Shown in pieces: positions 1 through 9,447 of a DNA stretch of 41,591 bases. Every line of letters begins with the position of its first letter. Position 1 is the first letter of the stretch. The DNA is from Thiohalobacter sp. (lineage in GTDB: Bacteria; Pseudomonadota; Gammaproteobacteria; DSM-19610), in NCBI GenBank assembly GCA_026984515.1, contig JALSRZ010000131.1:1-41591 (forward strand). Direction: 5' to 3'. The position numbers were made by a program, and so were the translations under genes. The notes beneath the pieces are model-generated. The model had not been told where the DNA came from, searched no databases, and saw only the letters and a list, made by a program, of their open reading frames with translations.

Positions 1-381
1 GTCGCCGAAACGCCCCTCCTCCGTCAGCCCAAGCCGGCTGGCGAGCTGTGCATTGTTGCCCAGCTCGGGGTGGGCATCGAGCGGCAGGTGGTAGGCCAGC
101 AGGCTGATATCATGACCCAGCAACGCCCGGATGCGGCGCTGTTTCATCCCGGTGATGCGGGCATCCTCGCCCTTCCAGAAAAACCCGTGGTGCACCAGCA
201 ACAGGTCCGCCTGCTGCGCAATTGCCGCATCGATCAGCGCCTGGCTGGCCGTCACGCCGCTGACGATCCGGCGCACCGGGTCGCGGCCCTCGACCTGCAG
301 CCCGTTGGGGCAGTAGTCCCGGAAGACCCCGGCCTCCAGCAGGCAATCACAGTAGCTAACCAGTTCCTTGAGACCCGCCAA
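1..381 (-). CDS. Nif3-like dinuclear metal-centre protein (YbgI family), 3' end outside window
   Basis: Only the first 127 codons are visible; the gene runs off the left edge. The visible part resembles E. coli YbgI strongly: [19 protein letters not shown], the metal-binding [13 protein letters not shown] stretch and [16 protein letters not shown] occur in the family order. Nif3/YbgI proteins form hexameric toroids with a two-metal site; their biochemical role is unsettled (a GTP cyclohydrolase I-like fold has been noted). No ATG is available in frame. TTG at 381 has a GGGAG-type ribosome site 8 nt upstream and is preferred; GTG at 387 would be too close to that site. It is divergent from algW with only about 35 bp between the starts, so the promoters must overlap. 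A Nif3 gene next to algW is, to my knowledge, also seen in Pseudomonas. Confidence 0.9.
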   Translation of the reverse strand, partial: MAGLKELVSYCDCLLEAGVFRDYCPNGLQVEGRDPVRRIVSGVTASQALIDAAIAQQADLLLVHHGFFWKGEDARITGMKQRRIRALLGHDISLLAYHLPLDAHPELGNNAQLASRLGLTEEGRFGD

Positions 382-408
382 TTGCACTACTCCCCGCCAG
401 TGTATAAT
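382..408 (+). promoter_or_regulatory. Candidate sigma-70 promoter of algW, ending 8 nt before the ATG
   Basis: TTGCAC (382-387), a 15-bp spacer and a perfect TATAAT (403-408) precede the algW ATG at 417. The -10 hexamer ends 8 nt before the start codon, so a normal transcription start would fall on or within 1-2 nt of the ATG. No Shine-Dalgarno is visible, which fits a leaderless message. The spacer is shorter than the preferred 17 bp. Confidence 0.5.
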
Positions 409-416
409 CCAGCGCC

Positions 417-1586
417 ATGAATATACGTGATACGGTTTCTTTTTTCCTGCAGGCGGCGACGGTCGGGATTGTGGCCGCCTTTCTGCTGTTACTGTTCAAA
501 CCGGACTGGTTCGAGACAGGCAGCCCGGTGATCGAGATCCAGCAGGCACCGCAACACCCGGCGACCAACCGGCCCGCACCGCCCTCTGCCCGCCCGGCTT
601 CCTATGCCGATGCAGTCGAGCCGGCGGCAAAGGCCGTGGTCAACGTCTACACCTCCAAGGTCATTACGCGCAAGCGCCACCCGCTGCTCGATGACCCCCT
701 GTTCCGGCACTTTTTCGGCGACCAGCTGGGCACGCCACGCAAGCGCACCCAGACCAGCCTGGGCTCCGGTGTCATCGTTTCCCCGCAGGGGTATGTACTG
801 ACCAACAACCACGTCATCGCCGGCGCCGACGAAATCCAGGTGCTGCTGCAGGATGGCCGCAGTTCACCGGCCACGGTGGTGGGCGTGGACAAGGATACTG
901 ACCTGGCCATCCTGCATATCAAGCTGGACAATCTGCCCACCATCGCCATCGGTTCCACCGCCGATCTCCGCGTCGGCGATATCGCCCTGGCCATCGGCAA
1001 CCCGTTCGGGGTTGGCCAGACAGTGACCCTCGGCATTATCAGCGCCACCGGCCGCAACCAGCTGGGTATCAACCGCTACGAGGATTTCATCCAGACCGAC
1101 GCAGCCATCAACCCGGGCAACTCCGGTGGCGCGCTGATCAACGCCTGGGGCGAACTGATCGGGATCAACACGGCCATCTACAGCCGCTCGGGCGGGTCGC
1201 AGGGCATTGGCTTCGCCATCCCCGCCGACCTGGTATCCAATGTCATGAAGCAGATCATCGAACAGGGGCACGTGGACCGCGGCTGGCTGGGGATCGAGGC
1301 ACAGGACCTGACGCCGTCACTGGCGCGCAGCTTTGGTGTCGATGATATTCACGGGCTGCTGATTGCCGGTGTACTGCGCGGTGGCCCGGCCGACCAGGCC
1401 GGCATTCAGCCCGGTGATGTCATCGACCGGATCAACGGCAAGGAAGTATTGAACTCACGCGCCGCCATGAGTGATATCGCCCAGTCCGGCCCGGACAGTC
1501 AACTGGAGATCGAGGGTATGCGCGAGGGCAAGCGTTTCCGCACCACCGTGATCACGGGCCGCCGACCGGAATCCGCGGAGGAGTGA
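417..1586 (+). CDS. algW: Membrane-anchored periplasmic serine protease, AlgW/DegS type (site-1 protease of the sigma-E pathway)
   Basis: 389 residues. One N-terminal membrane anchor (about residues 11-27) precedes a trypsin-like protease domain and a single C-terminal PDZ domain (about 285-375). The HtrA catalytic triad is intact: His132 in TNNHVIAG, Asp162 in DTDLAIL and Ser236 in GNSGG. One PDZ domain plus an uncleaved anchor fits DegS/AlgW better than DegP/DegQ, which are soluble with two PDZ domains. In the known pathway the PDZ domain senses C-termini of unfolded outer-membrane proteins and the protease then cuts the anti-sigma factor RseA/MucA. The gene is convergent with the thioredoxin gene 6 nt downstream, and I see no clear hairpin between them. 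The ATG at 417 has no Shine-Dalgarno but lies 8 nt after a TATAAT. Confidence 0.93.
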   Translation: MNIRDTVSFFLQAATVGIVAAFLLLLFKPDWFETGSPVIEIQQAPQHPATNRPAPPSARPASYADAVEPAAKAVVNVYTSKVITRKRHPLLDDPLFRHFFGDQLGTPRKRTQTSLGSGVIVSPQGYVLTNNHVIAGADEIQVLLQDGRSSPATVVGVDKDTDLAILHIKLDNLPTIAIGSTADLRVGDIALAIGNPFGVGQTVTLGIISATGRNQLGINRYEDFIQTDAAINPGNSGGALINAWGELIGINTAIYSRSGGSQGIGFAIPADLVSNVMKQIIEQGHVDRGWLGIEAQDLTPSLARSFGVDDIHGLLIAGVLRGGPADQAGIQPGDVIDRINGKEVLNSRAAMSDIAQSGPDSQLEIEGMREGKRFRTTVITGRRPESAEE

Positions 1587-1592
1587 GACGGG

Positions 1593-2060
1593 CTAGCGGG
1601 CTGCCTGTTTTTTGCGTGCGATATAGTCGTCCAGCTGCTTTTTGGTGACCGGTCCGACCTGGCGTGCCACGGGTGAACCATCGGGCGCTATGATGTAGGT
1701 CGTGGGCAGGCCCGGCACCGGTCCCAGCGGGGTGGTCGACAGCGGCTCGGAGCGCAGCACCGGGTAACTGATCATGAAAGAATCAACAAACGCGGCCAGC
1801 TGCTCTTTATTCACGTCTTCCAGGTTGATACCGAGCACCACCGCGTCCTTGTCCTTGTGGCTGTCGTGAAAATTCACCAGGTCAGGGATCTCTTCCTGGC
1901 AGGGCGGACACCAGGTGGCCCAGTAGTTCACGATAATCCACTTGCCCTTGTAATCGGCCAGGGCGTGCATTTTCCCGTCCAGGTCCGGCAGTTGGTAATC
2001 GACCGGCTCGGCCTGTACGGCCGACGCAAACAGCAAAGCTAAAACTACAAGTAAACGCAT
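1593..2060 (-). CDS. Periplasmic TlpA/ResA-like thioredoxin-fold protein
   Basis: 155 residues with a clear Sec signal peptide (hydrophobic residues 3-14, likely cleavage after SAVQA at about 17). The mature part is a TlpA-like thioredoxin domain: IIVNYWATWCPPCQEEIP carries the CPPC active site, and the cis-Pro region appears in GLPTTYIIAPDG. Proteins of this type act as periplasmic thiol-disulfide reductases in cytochrome c maturation or general redox repair; which one cannot be decided here because no ccm genes are nearby. The start ATG at 2060 has a GAGGA ribosome site 7 nt upstream. It is divergent from the fumarase gene across about 110 bp and convergent with algW. Confidence 0.9.
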   Translation of the reverse strand: MRLLVVLALLFASAVQAEPVDYQLPDLDGKMHALADYKGKWIIVNYWATWCPPCQEEIPDLVNFHDSHKDKDAVVLGINLEDVNKEQLAAFVDSFMISYPVLRSEPLSTTPLGPVPGLPTTYIIAPDGSPVARQVGPVTKKQLDDYIARKKQAAR

Positions 2061-2171
2061 TATGTATTCCTCAACCCGGTCAACATGGTTCTTTGTGCCG
2101 GCAATGACTAAACTCGGGTATACGAATCACCCGCCCTGGTAATTACCCCGTTGCCGGAGACTCAGGACACT

Positions 2172-3695
2172 ATGACCACAATTCTTCAGGAAGATTTCAT
2201 CCAGTCGCTGCAGAATGCCCTGCAGTATATTTCATATTACCACCCGATGGACTTCGTGCGCGCCCTGCACAGCGCCTGGGAGAAAGAAGCATCACCGGCG
2301 GCGCGGGACGCCATTGCGCAGATCCTGATCAATTCGCGCATGTGTGCCGAAGGCCACCGTCCGATCTGCCAGGATACCGGGATCGTTACGGTTTTCCTCG
2401 AAATCGGCATGGACGTGCACTGGGACAGCCGCCTGGGGGTGGAAGATATGGTCAACGAAGCGGTACGACGCGCCTACCAGGACCCGGACAACCCCTTGCG
2501 CGCCTCCATTGTGGCCGACCCGGCCGGAAAACGCAGCAACACCGGCGATAACACCCCCGCTGTCATCCACATGAAAAGCGTGACCGGCGACCGGGTCTCC
2601 GTCACCGTCGCGGCCAAGGGCGGCGGTTCGGAAAACAAGGCCCGTTTTGCCATCCTCAACCCCAGCGACAGCGTGGCGGACTGGGTGGTGGACCAGGTGC
2701 CCGGCATGGGCGCGGGCTGGTGCCCGCCAGGCATCCTCGGCATCGGCATTGGCGGTACCGCGGAAAAAGCCATGCTGCTGGCCAAACAGTCGCTGCTGGC
2801 ACCGATCGACATCCAGGCGCTGCGCGAGCGCGGCGCAACCAACCGCGCCGAGGAACTGCGCCTGGAGATCTACGCGCGGGTAAACCGGCTGGGTATCGGC
2901 GCCCAGGGACTGGGCGGTCTGACTACCGTACTGGACGTCAAGGTGCTGGACTACCCCACCCACGCCGCCTCCCTGCCGGTCGCTATCATCCCCAACTGCG
3001 CCGCCACCCGGCACCTGCACCTGGAGCTGGACGGCAGCGGCGCCGTGTTCCCGGAGCCCCCGGCCCTCAGCGACTGGCCGGTGATCGAGCAGGACAATGT
3101 CACCACGGCACGCAGCGTCAACCTGGACGAGCTGGACAGCACGTCTGTACAGGACTGGAAACCGGGGGAAACCCTGCTGCTGAGCGGCCGCCTGCTGACC
3201 GGCCGGGACGCGGCGCACAAACGCATTGTGGAGACTCTGAACCGGGGTGAGGCCCTGCCGGAAGGCCTGGATTTCCGCAACCGCTTCATCTACTACGTGG
3301 GCCCGGTCGACCCGGTACACGGCGAGGCCGTGGGTCCGGCCGGCCCCACCACGGCCACCCGCATGGACAGGTTTACTGACCAGATGCTGGAACAGACCGG
3401 TCTGATCGGCATGATCGGCAAGGCCGAACGTGGCCCGGCGGCCATCGAATCCATCCGTAAACACCGCGCCGTGTACCTGATTGCCACGGGTGGCGCAGCC
3501 TACCTGGTGTCCAGGGCGGTGCAGTCCGCGCGGGTGGTCGCCTGGCCGGAACTGGGCATGGAAGCCGTGTTCGAATTCGAGGTCAGGGACATGCCGGTCA
3601 CGGTCGCCGTCGATTCCCGGGGGGAATCCGTGCACCGGACCGGGCCGGCGCTGTGGAAACAACGCATTGCGGGCATTCCCGTCACGGCGGAATAG
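2172..3695 (+). CDS. fumA: Fumarate hydratase class I (iron-sulfur, TCA cycle)
   Basis: 507 residues from the ATG at 2172, which follows AGGA; a TTG 21 nt upstream is in frame but less convincing. The N-terminal alpha and C-terminal beta domains are fused in one chain, as in FumA/FumB. Three conserved cysteines expected to hold the oxygen-labile [4Fe-4S] cluster are present: Cys66 (ICQDTG), Cys184 (GWCPPG) and Cys276 (NCAATRH). The beta domain contains YYVGPVDP, GPTTATRMD and LIGMIGKAERG, typical of the family. It interconverts fumarate and malate in the cytoplasm. L(+)-tartrate dehydratase is related but is normally split into two subunits, so fumarase is preferred. A 57-nt gap separates it from the next gene, so co-transcription is possible. 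Confidence 0.92.
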   Translation: MTTILQEDFIQSLQNALQYISYYHPMDFVRALHSAWEKEASPAARDAIAQILINSRMCAEGHRPICQDTGIVTVFLEIGMDVHWDSRLGVEDMVNEAVRRAYQDPDNPLRASIVADPAGKRSNTGDNTPAVIHMKSVTGDRVSVTVAAKGGGSENKARFAILNPSDSVADWVVDQVPGMGAGWCPPGILGIGIGGTAEKAMLLAKQSLLAPIDIQALRERGATNRAEELRLEIYARVNRLGIGAQGLGGLTTVLDVKVLDYPTHAASLPVAIIPNCAATRHLHLELDGSGAVFPEPPALSDWPVIEQDNVTTARSVNLDELDSTSVQDWKPGETLLLSGRLLTGRDAAHKRIVETLNRGEALPEGLDFRNRFIYYVGPVDPVHGEAVGPAGPTTATRMDRFTDQMLEQTGLIGMIGKAERGPAAIESIRKHRAVYLIATGGAAYLVSRAVQSARVVAWPELGMEAVFEFEVRDMPVTVAVDSRGESVHRTGPALWKQRIAGIPVTAE

Positions 3696-3752
3696 TCCAG
3701 AAATCGCCACCCGGTCCGATACAGGGGGAGTCTACACACCAGGTCCCGTTCC

Positions 3753-5336
3753 GTGTCCAACCTGCAACTGACCATTCCAGCCCAGGATCATGACCGCTCC
3801 AGCGTCAGGATCAAACCACGCGAGGTGCAGGCGTGGCTGGAAAACCTGCCCTGCCTGGACCTGGAACGCACGGCACGACTGGCCAGCGAGCAACTGCGGC
3901 TGTTCAACCGGCAGGCCCTGCCGGGGACCACCAGAACCGATATATTGTGTGAATTTCTGGGAACTTACCATAGACTCAGCGATTCCATGCCAGGTCACCA
4001 GGCGGCTGGAGAGCCCCTCCGCCAGCTGCTCAAACGACTCTGCCAGGACCTGGCCTTCGGCTTCAAGATCGTGGTCAACGACCTGTCCGGGAAACGCAGG
4101 GGCTTCCGGGAAACCCGCACGCTGGCGCTGGCCCTGCTGGGCTCCATCTATACCCTGGGGCTGCAACTCGCCTATTACTACGGGAACTACCAGCGCGCCC
4201 CGCGCGCGCTGTGGAGCGAATGCCTGGCGCTGTACCGGTACGCCTGGCAGACCGGGCGTGAACAGTACTCGGCCAGTCTGCCGGGCTGCGGTGACCAGCA
4301 GATCGACGCCGTGTTCCGGCAGATCGCCCTGTTGCGCCTGGCGGACCCCTACCAGCTGCCCGCCGGCATGCTGGCGGCGCTACAGCACTACTTCAGCATG
4401 CACGCCGGGCTGAGCAGCATCGATCACGAACCCCAGCCTGATCACACCTGTTTCGAACTGCGCGACCGTCACGATGAGCGCGAGCCGGACCTGGACAGCG
4501 CCCTGTTTCTGGACGTTACGGAGCTGATGGAACGCGCTGAGCAAGATATCGACCGGCTGGAACAGCACGGACAGGCGCAGGCGGCAGGTCTGCCGCCCGA
4601 AATTCCCGCGCTGCCGCTGCTGCATACCCTGCAGCAAACGCTGGCACACTGGCGCAATCAGCCCACGCGCCAGGCGGAACGGGAAGAAACCCATGCAAGG
4701 CTCGAACTGGTTACCGGCCTCGACACCGCCTACTGCGTCATCAACCAGGAGCGCTGGTTCGACCCCGCACTGTACCTGGCGCCCGGGCGCGATGAGGTCA
4801 TTGACCTGGGTGCCATTCCTGCCCCCGAGCAGCATCCGCAACAGGAGGTCCCCGACACCATCCCCTGCATCAGTATCAACCGCAGCAGCGGCGGCCTGGC
4901 GCTACGCTATCGCAGCACACAGTCGGTTCATCCGCGTGTGGGACAACTGGTCGCGGTGCGGAGGCCGGGCAGTGGCCCTGGTAGTGGCTGGGTGATCGCG
5001 GTAAGCCGCTGGCTGGTGGAACCGGAGTCCGGCCCGGGCTTCGACCTCGGCCTGCAGTACGTGGCCCGTGAACCCCGTCCCGTGGTGATTCGTATCCTGG
5101 ATGCCACGGGCCTGGGAAGTGCATTTCAACCAGCCATCGCCGCCGTGCAGAAACGCGGACAGCAACGGGTCCATACCCTGTTCACACGGGGTGGGGAGGT
5201 CCGGGTGGGCGATACCCTGAGCCTGTATGAAAAAAGCGGACAGCAGCAGGTACGCTGCACTGAATTACTCGAATCCGGCCCCGGTTTCGAGCGCCTGATC
5301 TACGAAGCCGTCGATACTACGGACGGTGATGGCTGA
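3753..5336 (+). CDS. Unrecognised 527-residue protein, possible C-terminal PilZ-like beta domain
   Basis: I do not recognise this protein with confidence. It has no signal peptide. Residues 1-300 are mainly helical and Leu/Ala/Arg-rich, with KPREVQAWLENLP near the start and an aromatic stretch LAYYYGNYQRAPRALW around residue 136. Residues 365-520 look beta-rich: ISINRSSGGLALRY followed by GQLVAVRR, SGWVIAVSRWL and FDLGLQYV. The S-x-x-G pattern followed by alternating hydrophobics resembles PilZ-like c-di-GMP receptor domains, but the arginine motif of canonical PilZ is not obvious. Cytoplasmic location is inferred. The GTG start is the furthest upstream in a long open frame and has a poor ribosome site; a purine-rich GGGGGAG lies over 20 nt upstream. 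It is the last gene of its strand before a hairpin terminator. Confidence 0.6.
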   Translation: MSNLQLTIPAQDHDRSSVRIKPREVQAWLENLPCLDLERTARLASEQLRLFNRQALPGTTRTDILCEFLGTYHRLSDSMPGHQAAGEPLRQLLKRLCQDLAFGFKIVVNDLSGKRRGFRETRTLALALLGSIYTLGLQLAYYYGNYQRAPRALWSECLALYRYAWQTGREQYSASLPGCGDQQIDAVFRQIALLRLADPYQLPAGMLAALQHYFSMHAGLSSIDHEPQPDHTCFELRDRHDEREPDLDSALFLDVTELMERAEQDIDRLEQHGQAQAAGLPPEIPALPLLHTLQQTLAHWRNQPTRQAEREETHARLELVTGLDTAYCVINQERWFDPALYLAPGRDEVIDLGAIPAPEQHPQQEVPDTIPCISINRSSGGLALRYRSTQSVHPRVGQLVAVRRPGSGPGSGWVIAVSRWLVEPESGPGFDLGLQYVAREPRPVVIRILDATGLGSAFQPAIAAVQKRGQQRVHTLFTRGGEVRVGDTLSLYEKSGQQQVRCTELLESGPGFERLIYEAVDTTDGDG

Positions 5337-5356
5337 AGGAATTTTATGCTTCGCCA

Positions 5357-5383
5357 GAAAAATCAAAAGCCCGGTCGGGCTTT
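5357..5383 (-). terminator. Factor-independent terminator between convergent genes
   Basis: A perfect 7-bp stem AAAGCCC / GGGCTTT with a GGTC loop lies at 5366-5383. On the minus strand it is followed by TTTTGATTTTT, a good U-tract for the LysM lipoprotein gene ending at 5412. On the plus strand it can also serve the 527-residue gene ending at 5336, although the T-run there is only three bases. Confidence 0.8.
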
Positions 5384-5411
5384 GGTGCACATCAAAGATT
5401 GTATAACGATT

Positions 5412-6167
5412 TTACTGCAAATCGAGAGTGCCGCCCAGGTAGTCGCGATCACTCTCCTCGACTACACCGATCGACCAGGCGCCGCGATTGCGGGCGTGAT
5501 CAATCGCAGCCTGGGCATCCGCCGCTGACGGGTTACGGTCAACGGTGAAATTCTGCCCGGGGTAAATCAGGTCCGCGTCCTTGATCTGGTCACGGTTGGC
5601 CTTGTAGATCAGCGGCCACTGGTAGGGATTGTTATAGGTCTCGGCCCGGCCGGAGATCGACCACAGGCTGTCACCCCGCACCACTTCGTACTGAACCGAA
5701 GCGGCGCGGATTTCCGTCATCAGGGGTGTCAGCAGATCGTAGGCCTTGCGTCCTTCAGCGTTGCGAATGGCCTTGTCGGCATCCGACAGCGTGTTGGTCT
5801 GGTTGGCATTCAGACCTTTCATGGCGCTGGCCTCGTTAAACATGACCTTGGCCTTTTCCAGGTAGTACTGGTTGACGGCCAGCTCGGCCTGGTTGCGCGC
5901 CTTGTTGGCCAGCTTGATCGCGAGTGATTTCTGGCCTTCCGGAGAAGCCGCTTCATCTTCGGCCTGCTTCAGGTATTTTTCGGTATCACGCCAGATCCAG
6001 TCCAGCGCCTTGGCCTTGGCAATGGCGGCCCTGGCAGCGTCGATGGCCTGTGTGACTTCTGCATTCTGATCACCGGCATCCTGCGGCGGAGTCGAGGCAC
6101 AGCCCACCACCAAACCCAGCACGAGTGCCAGTGGAACCAGTCGCTTGCCAAATACTGTTCTTTTCAT
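5412..6167 (-). CDS. Helical lipoprotein with C-terminal LysM domain (DUF4398-like)
   Basis: 251 residues. The signal peptide ends in VVGC with the lipidation cysteine at 23. Residues 35-150 are Ala/Lys/Glu-rich helix (QAIDAARAAIAKAKAL, KLANKARNQAELAVNQYYL) of the DUF4398-like type. Residues 159-210 form a LysM module: YEVVRGDSLWSISG, then PYQWPLIYKANRDQI and LIYPGQNF. LysM binds peptidoglycan, so a role tethering the envelope to the wall is plausible; no enzymatic domain is present. ATG 6167 has GGAGAGA 5 nt upstream. The next gene upstream on the same strand encodes a smaller lipoprotein with the same helical motif, which suggests duplication. A strong terminator follows this gene. Confidence 0.85.
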   Translation of the reverse strand: MKRTVFGKRLVPLALVLGLVVGCASTPPQDAGDQNAEVTQAIDAARAAIAKAKALDWIWRDTEKYLKQAEDEAASPEGQKSLAIKLANKARNQAELAVNQYYLEKAKVMFNEASAMKGLNANQTNTLSDADKAIRNAEGRKAYDLLTPLMTEIRAASVQYEVVRGDSLWSISGRAETYNNPYQWPLIYKANRDQIKDADLIYPGQNFTVDRNPSAADAQAAIDHARNRGAWSIGVVEESDRDYLGGTLDLQ

Positions 6168-6344
6168 GAAATCTCTCCGCTAGTGGTTGATCCATTAAGA
6201 CTTTTTACGTCTTTTTATGCCGGCCCGAAGCTAACACCCCGCTTCACGCCATGTCAAGTTACACGCGCCGCCGCTGTCATGATCCGGCTGTCATCCCGAA
6301 AAGACGCACCAGCCGGGAAATAATTCCTTCCTGCAGGCGAACGC

Positions 6345-6680
6345 CTACTGCGCCTCTGCGCGCTGGGCGGCCTCACGCGCCCGCACTGCCTCGTCACGCG
6401 CTGCGGCCGCACTGCGCCTGGCCTTGCTGAAATGACGCTCGTTCAGCAACTGCTCGGCCGTTTCCAGCAGGTCCTGCGCCTTGTGATACTGCCCGGCAGC
6501 ATGCTGCTCGGCACCGGCGATACGCGCTGCGTCAATCGCCTGGCGCGCCTCGCTCATTTCCTGTACCGGCGCCGAGCCACAGGAGGTACCCAGCGTCAGT
6601 ACCAGCAACACCAGCGGAACGCGCCACAGTTTCGTAAAGCGGGACTGGAAGCCGGTGTGGCGCAAGGTGTGTTCAGGCAT
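6345..6680 (-). CDS. Small helical (probable lipo-) protein, DUF4398-like
   Basis: 111 residues from the ATG at 6680; a GTG 39 nt upstream is possible but would put an odd extension before the signal sequence. A basic N-terminus and hydrophobic segment (VPLVLLVLTL, 21-30) lead to Cys34 in GTSC, a non-ideal lipobox with Leu at -4. The rest is one long Ala/Arg/Glu helix (EARQAIDAARIAGAEQHAAG, then LLETAEQLLNE) fitting DUF4398. The QAIDAAR motif is shared with the LysM lipoprotein downstream, so the two probably work in the same compartment. It lies 177 nt upstream of that gene on the same strand. Function is unknown. Confidence 0.75.
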   Translation of the reverse strand: MPEHTLRHTGFQSRFTKLWRVPLVLLVLTLGTSCGSAPVQEMSEARQAIDAARIAGAEQHAAGQYHKAQDLLETAEQLLNERHFSKARRSAAAARDEAVRAREAAQRAEAQ

Positions 6681-6743
6681 GTGTGACGCTAAAAGAAGGT
6701 ATGGGGTACACGCTAGCACCGAGTCCGGAAAGGGTCAAGAAAG

Positions 6744-6774
6744 TATCCTTGCGTTGGACCGCCGGTCCCGGATA
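6744..6774. repeat. Nested inverted repeat upstream of arsC
   Basis: An outer pair TATCC (6744-6748) / GGATA (6770-6774) encloses a perfect inner pair GGACC / GGTCC (6756-6768, loop GCC). It lies 44 bp before the arsC-like start, between divergent genes, so it could be an operator or a 5'-UTR hairpin. No regulator gene is adjacent. Confidence 0.35.
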
Positions 6775-6817
6775 CCGCAGAATATGCGTTCGCCAAACAC
6801 GCCGAGGAAACCGCGCC

Positions 6818-8129
<1,312 letters not shown>

Positions 8130-8209
8130 CCGCAAAAACAGGCGGTGACCCTGACACCAAAAAGACGGCATCCCGGCAAACAGCGTCAGGCACGCACCAG
8201 GCCGCCCGC

Positions 8210-8902
8210 CTACAACCCCAGCACCGACTTCACAAACGGCACGGTCAGCTTTCTTTGCGCCACCAGCGAAGCCTCATCCAGCCGGTCCAGCATTGCAAAC
8301 AGGGCCGGCAACTCACGCGGCAGGCGCCGCAGCAGGTAGCGCCCGGTTTCAGCAGGCATTTCACAGCCGCGCTGGCGGGCCCGTTGCTGCAATGCTGCGA
8401 GGCGCTGTTCATCGTCGAGCGGCTGCAACTGGTACACCAGACCCCAGCCCAGCCGGGAAGCCAGGTCGGGCAAAGCGAAAGCGAGCCCGGCAGGCGCCGA
8501 GCGACTGCTGACAATGAGATTGCCGGCGCGCTCGCGGATGCGGTTGTACAGGTTGAAAAGCGCTTCTTCCCAGGCCCGGTCACCGGCAATGCAATGCACA
8601 TCATCGATACACACCAGCCGGTAGTGTTCCCAGCCTTCCAGCAACTCGGGGGACAGCCCGGCCAGCGTGGCGAGCGATACGTAGCTAACTGTCCGGCCGT
8701 GCTCCGCCGCCAGGTGGCAGGCGGCCTGCAACAGATGGCTTTTGCCGCAACCGGCGGCACCCCAGAGCAGGAAAAACGGCTCGCCCGTGCCGGCAGCGGT
8801 CTGTTTCAGCTGGTCGACCGGTTCCTGGTTCGGTCCCGCCAGGAAACCGGAAAAGCGCGCGGACGCCCGCATCTGCAGGCCGAGCGGCAGTTGCCGGCTC
8901 AT
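8210..8902 (-). CDS. hda: DnaA regulatory inactivator Hda
   Basis: 230 residues, a AAA+ ATPase homologous to DnaA domain III. The N-terminal QLPLGL (residues 4-9) is the beta-clamp binding motif by which Hda docks on DnaN after replication. Walker A is GAAGCGKSH (48-56) and Walker B LVCIDDVH has the acidic pair at 100-101. Hda with the loaded clamp stimulates DnaA-ATP hydrolysis and so prevents re-initiation. Its start overlaps the stop of the upstream phosphatidyltransferase gene by 4 nt. The order DUF2066-pgsA-like-hda opposite purM is a conserved gammaproteobacterial arrangement and supports the call over a generic DnaA-like ATPase. Confidence 0.93.
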   Translation of the reverse strand: MSRQLPLGLQMRASARFSGFLAGPNQEPVDQLKQTAAGTGEPFFLLWGAAGCGKSHLLQAACHLAAEHGRTVSYVSLATLAGLSPELLEGWEHYRLVCIDDVHCIAGDRAWEEALFNLYNRIRERAGNLIVSSRSAPAGLAFALPDLASRLGWGLVYQLQPLDDEQRLAALQQRARQRGCEMPAETGRYLLRRLPRELPALFAMLDRLDEASLVAQRKLTVPFVKSVLGL

Positions 8903-9444
8903 CGATTCAGCCGCGCGCGGCGCGTCCAGGTGATCACATAGTCCAGCCCGCTCCAGATCACACTGACGGTGACTGCATAGATCAGCCAGTCGATCCAGTG
9001 CGCGCGGCCCCAGTCGGTCGCCTGGTGAACGATCACCAGCAATACCAGCAGGATCTGCAGCAGGGTATTGAGCTTGCTGATGAGCGTCGGCTCGGCCTCC
9101 AGGCGTCGAATGCGGAAGTTATAGGCCACTGCACCACCGACAATCAGCAGGTCCCGTGTCAGCACCAGCACCAGCAGCCAGAATGGCAACAGGCCGTTCC
9201 AGGCCAGCACGGCGTAGCAGGTAACCAGCAGGAACTTGTCCGCCAGCGGGTCGAGCAGGGCGCCCAGCCGGCTGGTCCAGTCAAACCGCTTGGCCAGGAA
9301 GCCGTCCACGGCATCCGAGGCACCGGCCACGAAAAACAGCAGCAGCGCCAGCTTGTATTTCTCCGCCACCAGCGCCCAGGCGACCGGGGCCACCAGCAGG
9401 ATCCGGCCGACAGTAATGAGGTTGGGGATATCCCTGGCGCGCAT
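8899..9444 (-). CDS. CDP-alcohol phosphatidyltransferase (PgsA-like)
   Basis: 181 residues from ATG 9444; a GTG immediately before it (9447) is equally possible because the junction with the upstream stop reads TGAGTGATG. The CDP-alcohol phosphotransferase motif is clear: D44-x2-D47-G48-x2-A51 ... G61-x3-D65-x3-D69 within GASDAVDGFLAKRF and GALLDPLADK. Lys replaces the usual Arg after Ala51. Several membrane helices follow (VLVLTRDLLIVGGAVAY, LLQILLVLLVIV). The family transfers a phosphatidyl group from CDP-diacylglycerol to an alcohol such as glycerol-3-phosphate. Because this hda-linked copy may not be the housekeeping pgsA, the substrate is left open. Confidence 0.87.
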   Translation of the reverse strand: MRARDIPNLITVGRILLVAPVAWALVAEKYKLALLLFFVAGASDAVDGFLAKRFDWTSRLGALLDPLADKFLLVTCYAVLAWNGLLPFWLLVLVLTRDLLIVGGAVAYNFRIRRLEAEPTLISKLNTLLQILLVLLVIVHQATDWGRAHWIDWLIYAVTVSVIWSGLDYVITWTRRARLNR

Positions 9445-9447
9445 CAC

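Noticed and set aside
2292-3710. Minus-strand open frame of 472 codons opposite the fumarase gene
   Set aside because: It lies antisense to a clear fumarase with good family motifs. It has no recognisable domain and its His/Asp/Gly-rich composition is typical of the reverse of a GC-rich gene.
5346-5528. 60-codon plus-strand frame after the 527-residue gene
   Set aside because: It runs through the terminator hairpin and the C-terminus of the LysM lipoprotein gene on the other strand. It has no ribosome site and no recognisable homology.
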